A stretch of DNA of 64,000 nt, from NCBI RefSeq assembly GCF_014836845.1, contig NZ_JACSQA010000001.1, positions 248,001 through 312,000 on the forward strand, written 5' to 3'. Each line of letters starts with the position of its first letter. The stretch's first letter is position 1. This document shows positions 63,941 through 64,000 of the stretch, in pieces. The translations under genes and the position numbers were made by a program. Source of the DNA: Ureibacillus galli. Lineage in GTDB: Bacteria; Bacillota; Bacilli; Bacillales_A; Planococcaceae. The notes beneath the pieces are model-generated. The model saw only the letters and a list, made by a program, of their open reading frames with translations, had not been told where the DNA came from and searched no databases.

Positions 63941-64000
63941 TTATGTATTAATAATATGGATTTTTTCTGCCTTATTGGTCGATTCATCCCAAACCGTTTG
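63941..64000 (-). CDS. Possible C-terminal end of a minus-strand gene (truncated by window)
   Basis: The last 60 bases read QTVWDESTNKAEKIHIINT and stop (TAA at 63943-63941) on the minus strand, open to the window end. The composition looks protein-like, but 19 codons are too few to be sure. 63784-63940 shows no gene. Confidence 0.3.
   Translation of the reverse strand, partial: QTVWDESTNKAEKIHIINT

Overview
The window is an AT-rich chromosomal segment from an endospore-forming member of the Bacillales. It carries spoIIAA-spoIIAB-sigF, spoVAF, dacB, a SpoIIM-like gene, sirA, lexA-yneA-yneB and a liaIH-liaFSR-type module. Gene content and order look more like the Lysinibacillus/Ureibacillus group than Bacillus proper, but that placement is an inference from memory of gene order, not from a search.

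Layout. (1) 0-14 kb is a conserved sporulation and housekeeping block, mostly on the minus strand: dacB (cut by the window edge), scpB-scpA, divergent ypuF, ribT, a 34-residue membrane peptide, lysA, spoVAF, sigF, spoIIAB, spoIIAA, pdp, deoB, xerD, fur, spoIIM-like, nudF. Two genes seem rearranged: spoVAF is joined directly to sigF with no spoVAA-AE genes between them, and pdp sits where punA/dacF lie in B. subtilis. (2) 13.4-21.6 kb continues with yqkF, yqkE and yqkD. The series is interrupted by a VanZ-like gene, a glycine-riboswitch-controlled amino-acid permease, and a helD-like gene bracketed by two decayed IS3-family remnants. (3) 21.8-38.7 kb is accessory: AraC/GyrI, SDR plus TetR, SAP protein, LysR plus flavin reductase, S51 peptidase, small unknown proteins, AhpD plus Lrp, a YdjM-type membrane protein, a seven-repeat RCC1 propeller protein, a GntR-DUF2848-MFS-amidase catabolic operon, and a SHOCT/DUF2089 cluster with a frameshift. 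(4) 39-46.3 kb holds a PadR-DUF1048-ABC exporter operon behind duplicated promoters, argS behind a T-box leader, and the YcgQ/YcgR metal-associated permease pair. (5) 46.6-63.8 kb is the lexA-yneA-yneB-ynzC-tkt-sirA-yneF block known from B. subtilis. It is expanded by a lia envelope-stress operon, an HD phosphohydrolase with LexA-type boxes, scoAB with a truncated IclR gene, a TauE permease, a deletion-fused CoA-transferase/CitE pseudogene, a GntR regulator and an M23 peptidase.

How the parts work together. SpoIIAA, SpoIIAB and SigF are the forespore switch. LexA represses yneA-yneB through four boxes in the shared intergenic region, and by motif match also the HD gene at 51.5-52.5 kb. LiaF-LiaS-LiaR sense envelope stress and should drive the PspA-family protein. 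Cis-acting RNAs are prominent: a single glycine aptamer with an intrinsic terminator, an arginine T-box with a CGC specifier, and a strong hairpin in the padR leader. The most promising unexplained items are the GntR/DUF2848/MFS/amidase operon with a visible autoregulatory operator, the LexA-box HD protein, the RCC1 propeller, and the duplicated PadR promoter region.
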